A stretch of DNA of 6,969 nucleotides from Candidatus Altimarinota bacterium (GTDB taxonomy: Bacteria; Patescibacteriota; Gracilibacteria; UBA4473). Position 1 is the first letter of the stretch, and each line of letters starts with the position of its first letter. The stretch is taken from positions 1 through 6,969 of the forward strand of contig JALWQU010000061.1 in the NCBI GenBank assembly GCA_026982915.1, read 5' to 3'. The position numbers and the translations under genes are program-made. Of this stretch, positions 5,686-6,969 are shown piece by piece. Below the pieces are notes generated by a model, which worked only from the letters and a program-made list of their open reading frames with translations, made no database searches and had not been told where the DNA came from.

Positions 5686-5709
5686 CAGGTGAACAAGAAA
5701 TTAGTAGAT

Positions 5710-5742
5710 GTGTAAAACTTGTGTACAGTATGTGTAAAAGTT
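5710..5742. repeat. Three tandem 11-bp repeats in the rsmH leader
   Basis: The units are GTGTAAAACTT (5710-5720), GTGTACAGTAT (5721-5731) and GTGTAAAAGTT (5732-5742). Units 1 and 3 share the 10-mer ATGTGTAAAA. Read leftward, the units contain the 9-mers TTTTACACA, CTGTACACA and TTTTACACA, each one or two mismatches from the DnaA box TTATNCACA. One-helical-turn spacing suggests binding of several copies of a protein on one face of the DNA. Candidates are MraZ-type operator repeats, DnaA boxes or an unknown regulator. The sequence does not decide. Confidence 0.65.
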
Positions 5743-5762
5743 TTTGTTTTTGTTTTTATTTT
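5741..5762. repeat. T-rich hexamer repeat
   Basis: TTTTTG (5741-5746), TTTTTG (5747-5752), TTTTTA (5753-5758) and TTTT (5759-5762) form a short tandem tract next to the 11-bp repeats. The leftward mRNA would carry an A-rich run here, between the leader hairpin and the repeats. Confidence 0.6.
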
Positions 5763-5788
5763 GTGGAAGCGCCTTAACGCGTCTCCAC
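5763..5788 (-). other. Hairpin at the predicted 5' end of the rsmH mRNA
   Basis: Read leftward, GTGGAGACGC (5788-5779) pairs with GCGCTTCCAC (5772-5763) around the 6-nt loop GTTAAG, with one G-U pair and one mismatch. The predicted transcript start (about 5787) coincides with the first bases of the stem. The RNA would therefore begin with this hairpin, a placement that often protects mRNAs from 5'-end decay. No T-run follows in the leftward direction, so it is not a terminator. Confidence 0.6.
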
Positions 5789-5793
5789 ATCAA

Positions 5794-5822
5794 AATATAG
5801 AACAATAAATGTGTTTAAACAA
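5794..5822 (-). promoter_or_regulatory. Probable promoter of the rsmH-ftsL-uppS unit
   Basis: Read leftward, TTGTTT (5822-5817) is followed by a 17-bp spacer and TATATT (5799-5794). Spacing is optimal and the boxes are close to the housekeeping consensus. The predicted start near 5787 gives a leader of about 100 nt to the rsmH ATG. Confidence 0.6.
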
Positions 5823-5905
5823 CTACTTTATCCCTTTTTAGATTGACCTTTAGAGTTTTGTGTTTTAATTTTTTGTTCAGTACCATAAAAAACTAGTTCA
5901 TGAAT

Positions 5906-6034
5906 TTAAACCAGCCTTGATCTGTTGTCAGGCTGAATTTCAACTCGATGATACGGCGAAGCACTACTTACAAAAAGACGACCTCCTTCTGCCAATGCAG
6001 AATTAAACGCTGCTTCATATTTTCCTAGAATCGC
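5906..6034 (-). pseudogene. Orphan 42-codon open frame, possible gene remnant
   Basis: A frame open between TAA stops (6037-6035 and 5908-5906) reads AILGKYEAAFNSALAEGG (first 18), RLFVSSASPYHRVEIQPD (next 18), NRSRLV (last 6). The composition looks like a real protein end: an amphipathic helix, a beta-like RLFVSS and a charged tail. There is no ATG in frame; a TTG about 12 codons before the middle would give only about 29 residues. It lies just below a palindromic repeat at 6046-6090, where mraZ often sits, but it does not resemble MraZ. I do not recognise the family. It may be the 3' remnant of a lost gene or chance. Confidence 0.35.
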
Positions 6035-6045
6035 TTAAAAACCAC

Positions 6046-6090
6046 GAGATTCTTCGCTGCTTTAGGTTGCGCTATAAGCTCAGAATGACA
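6046..6090. repeat. Dispersed-type palindromic repeat (GAGATTCTTCGC...GCTCAGAATGACA)
   Basis: GAGATTCTTCGCTGC (6046-6060) and GCTCAGAATGACA (6078-6090) flank a short variable middle. ATTCT pairs with AGAAT, and GC with GC inside it. From memory, the reverse form TGTCATTCTGAGC...GAAGAATCTC is a frequent intergenic repeat in many unrelated bacterial genomes. The identification rests on that recollection and on the palindromic ends. The adjoining CCAC (6042-6045) may belong to the element. Confidence 0.6.
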
Positions 6091-6105
6091 TGATTCTTTT
6101 CTTAT

Positions 6106-6123
6106 TCAAACGATGTTGTTTGA
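6106..6123. terminator. Small hairpin after the glutaredoxin gene
   Basis: TCAAAC (6106-6111) and GTTTGA (6118-6123) pair around loop GATGTT, eight bases past the glutaredoxin stop codon. Five T residues follow only in the plus direction. For the leftward transcript it would be a weak, T-less terminator or a 3'-end stabiliser. Confidence 0.35.
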
Positions 6124-6131
6124 TTTTTCCC

Positions 6132-6350
6132 CTAAACTACTTTTTGAAACTCAGTAAATCCTCCAACAAAATTATCATCTACAAAAATCATTGGCACCGT
6201 GTAGTAGTCTAAATCTTTGGCCATTTTTTCACGAAGATCCGGATCATCGTCAAAGTTAATATACTCAAAATCAAGCTCTTTTTGTGTTGCCAGATCTTTT
6301 GCCGCGGAGCAATAAGGGCAAAATGTCGAACCGTAAATTTTTACTTTCAT
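6132..6350 (-). CDS. Glutaredoxin-family protein (CPYC)
   Basis: This 72-residue thioredoxin-fold redox protein is at the short end for bacterial glutaredoxins. The dithiol active site CPYC (Cys11-Cys14) follows the first strand KVKIYGS. The cis-proline block TVP (51-53) precedes strand MIFVDD, and the GGF turn (63-65) is present. These proteins reduce disulfides or glutathione mixed disulfides; the reductant here is unknown. I chose the ATG at 6350 because the first strand starts right after it. An in-frame ATG at 6368 or GTG at 6374 would add 6 or 8 residues, but both lie at or near the predicted transcript start (about 6373). The neighbour on the right is a disulfide oxidoreductase, although a tRNA gene on the other strand separates them. 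Confidence 0.93.
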   Translation of the reverse strand: MKVKIYGSTFCPYCSAAKDLATQKELDFEYINFDDDPDLREKMAKDLDYYTVPMIFVDDNFVGGFTEFQKVV

Positions 6351-6379
6351 TTTATTTAGTTTTATCATAGACACTTTAG

Positions 6380-6407
6380 ATTATAAATATTTATCGAACA
6401 CTGTCTA
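6380..6407 (-). promoter_or_regulatory. Promoter of the glutaredoxin gene
   Basis: Read leftward, TAGACA (6407-6402) is followed by a 16-bp spacer and a perfect TATAAT (6385-6380). The predicted start near 6373 leaves a leader of about 22 nt to the ATG at 6350. Confidence 0.75.
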
Positions 6408-6438
6408 GGATCTTTTTTTACCCCTATTTTATTTCTTT

Positions 6439-6460
6439 TTTTATCACAATTCTGATAAAA
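6439..6460. repeat. Perfect inverted repeat between glutaredoxin and tRNA-Arg
   Basis: TTTTATCA (6439-6446) and TGATAAAA (6453-6460) pair around CAATTC. The repeat lies in the 164-bp spacer between the divergent glutaredoxin and tRNA-Arg genes, about 30 bp upstream of the glutaredoxin -35 box. It may be an operator. It includes the octamer TTTATCAG (reverse strand) that forms the core of the 18-bp repeat. Confidence 0.5.
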
Positions 6461-6514
6461 TAGATTCGATACGGTAAGCCTATGGCGATAAAAATCCTAT
6501 CAATTGGTATTTCC

Positions 6515-6589
6515 GTCCCGGTAGTTCAATGGATAGAACAAAGGACTTCTAATCCTTAGATCTAGGTTCAATTCCTAGCCGGGATACCA
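6515..6589 (+). tRNA. tRNA-Arg (anticodon TCT)
   Basis: A complete cloverleaf can be folded. The acceptor stem is GTCCCGG (6515-6521) with CCGGGAT (6579-6585), including a terminal G-T pair. The D-stem is GTTC/GAAC. The anticodon stem AAGGA/TCCTT encloses loop CTTCTAA with anticodon TCT at 6548-6550. The T-stem is CTAGG/CCTAG. The discriminator is A6586 and CCA is encoded at 6587-6589. It reads AGA and AGG codons. No promoter of convincing quality is visible; weak boxes occur between 6465 and 6500. It converges on the oxidoreductase gene with only six bases between them. Confidence 0.96.
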
Positions 6590-6595
6590 ATCCAC

Positions 6596-6969
6596 CTACC
6601 TCCGTCCTCTATAACCAAAAAGAAATCGTAGTATTTTTTTTACCCGAGGCGCAAAAAGTTTCGGCGCAAAATACGACCCAGCGGCCCATTTCGAGGATTC
6701 TCCAAAAGTCGGATAAATATAAGTCCCTCGAGCGATTTTTGAAAGTTTAATTTTTTGATCAATGGCCAACTGCCATTCTCGAATCATTTCTCCGGCATTA
6801 GGCGCTACAATATGAGCCCCTAATATTTTCTCTCTTTTTCCGACTAATATTTTTACAAATCCCTCCGTAACTGATTCCGTCAGGGCTCTGTCATTTTTTT
6901 CGAGGGGAAATTTTAGCACTGTAAACTTCATATCTTGCTTCTTGGCTGATCGTTCATCAAGCCCAATAG
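6596..6969 (-). CDS. Pyridine nucleotide-disulfide oxidoreductase, C-terminal dimerisation domain (partial)
   Basis: The frame is open to the right window edge, so the 5' part, with the FAD and NAD(P) domains and any redox-active CxxxxC, lies outside. About 123 residues are visible, starting IGLDERSAKKQD. The blocks KFPLEKNDRALTE, TEGFVKILVGKREKILGAHIVAP and NAGEMIREWQLAI match the dimerisation domain of dihydrolipoamide dehydrogenase and mercuric reductase-like flavoproteins. So does KLSKIARGTYIYPTFGE. The segment TYIYPTFGE stands where lipoamide dehydrogenases have the catalytic His-Pro of HPTLSE. A Tyr at the His position argues against true lipoamide dehydrogenase and for the MerA-like branch. 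No Cys pair occurs in the tail, so mercuric reductase is unlikely. The basic, aromatic tail (KILRFLFGYRGRR) may sit at the membrane. An ATG at 6931 is internal. Confidence 0.9.
   Translation of the reverse strand, partial: IGLDERSAKKQDMKFTVLKFPLEKNDRALTESVTEGFVKILVGKREKILGAHIVAPNAGEMIREWQLAIDQKIKLSKIARGTYIYPTFGESSKWAAGSYFAPKLFAPRVKKILRFLFGYRGRR

Larger units (their letters stand above)
5686..6131. other. Spacer between glutaredoxin and rsmH
   Basis: This 446-bp stretch has no full-length gene. From right to left it holds a small hairpin (6106-6123), a palindromic repeat of dispersed type (6046-6090), an orphan open frame (5906-6034), the rsmH promoter (5794-5822), a leader hairpin (5763-5788), a T-rich tract (5741-5762) and three 11-bp tandem repeats (5710-5742). 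CAGCCT (5912-5917) and AGGCTG (5930-5935) form a further inverted repeat at the end of the orphan frame. Confidence 0.7.

Noticed and set aside
5815..5886. 23-codon basic open frame (MVLNKKLKHKTLKVNLKRDKVVV split here as MVLNKKLKHK and TLKVNLKRDKVVV)
   Set aside because: Very short, no ribosome signal, and its end overlaps the -35 box of the rsmH promoter. A lysine-rich frame is expected by chance in this AT-rich strand.
5906..6131. A missing or degenerate mraZ upstream of rsmH
   Set aside because: None of the frames shows MraZ features such as the repeated LDxKGR motif.
6596..6931. The ATG at 6931 as start of a small separate protein
   Set aside because: The frame is open to the window edge and the residues before the ATG (IGLDERSAKKQD) fit the flavoprotein family, so this is the tail of a larger gene.

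Overview
The window looks like an AT-rich bacterial chromosome segment with a standard genetic code. Long frames contain no internal TGA, and TGA ends the FtsL-like gene. Promoters are sigma70-like and both tRNA genes encode their own CCA. Compact genes, the absence of Shine-Dalgarno motifs before all eight visible starts, and a one-domain-set CarB gene would fit a reduced-genome lineage such as Patescibacteria/CPR. The CarB sequence resembles the Bacteroidetes/eukaryote CAD type, but the TATAAT-type promoters are not Bacteroidetes-like. The lineage is therefore an inference and stays open.

Layout, left to right. 1-161: mostly non-coding, ending in a clear promoter for tRNA-Asp(GTC) at 162-238. 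A hairpin terminator at 243-277 is shared with the converging lspA. Seven genes then run leftward (minus strand). In order of transcription they are rsmH (5685-4750), an ftsL-like gene (4734-4378), uppS (4345-3686), a 293-bp spacer, ybaB (3392-3084), a half-length carB (3021-1450), a PAP2 phosphatase (1364-702) and lspA (721-266). Right of rsmH is a 446-bp spacer with a promoter, a structured leader, three 11-bp tandem repeats, an orphan 42-codon reading frame and a dispersed-type palindromic repeat. Next come a glutaredoxin gene (6350-6132, minus), tRNA-Arg(TCT) at 6515-6589 (plus), and the 3' end of a flavin-dependent disulfide oxidoreductase (minus) that runs off the right edge.

The leftward cluster centres on the cell envelope. 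RsmH and the FtsL-like protein are the start of a division/cell-wall (dcw) cluster. UppS makes the polyprenyl carrier for wall precursors. The PAP2 enzyme could recycle that carrier, and LspA matures lipoproteins. YbaB and the CarB half are the non-envelope members.

The most unusual signal is an 18-bp repeat, AATTTATCAGACTTTCCT, present five times in both orientations (three exact, two with one mismatch). It sits at every gene junction from lspA/pap2 to uppS, so pap2, carB and ybaB are each bracketed by copies, and two inverted copies bracket an otherwise empty spacer. Second is the carB gene itself. It starts exactly at the boundary of the second synthetase half of CarB, keeps the metal-binding and allosteric regions, and has no partner half nearby.
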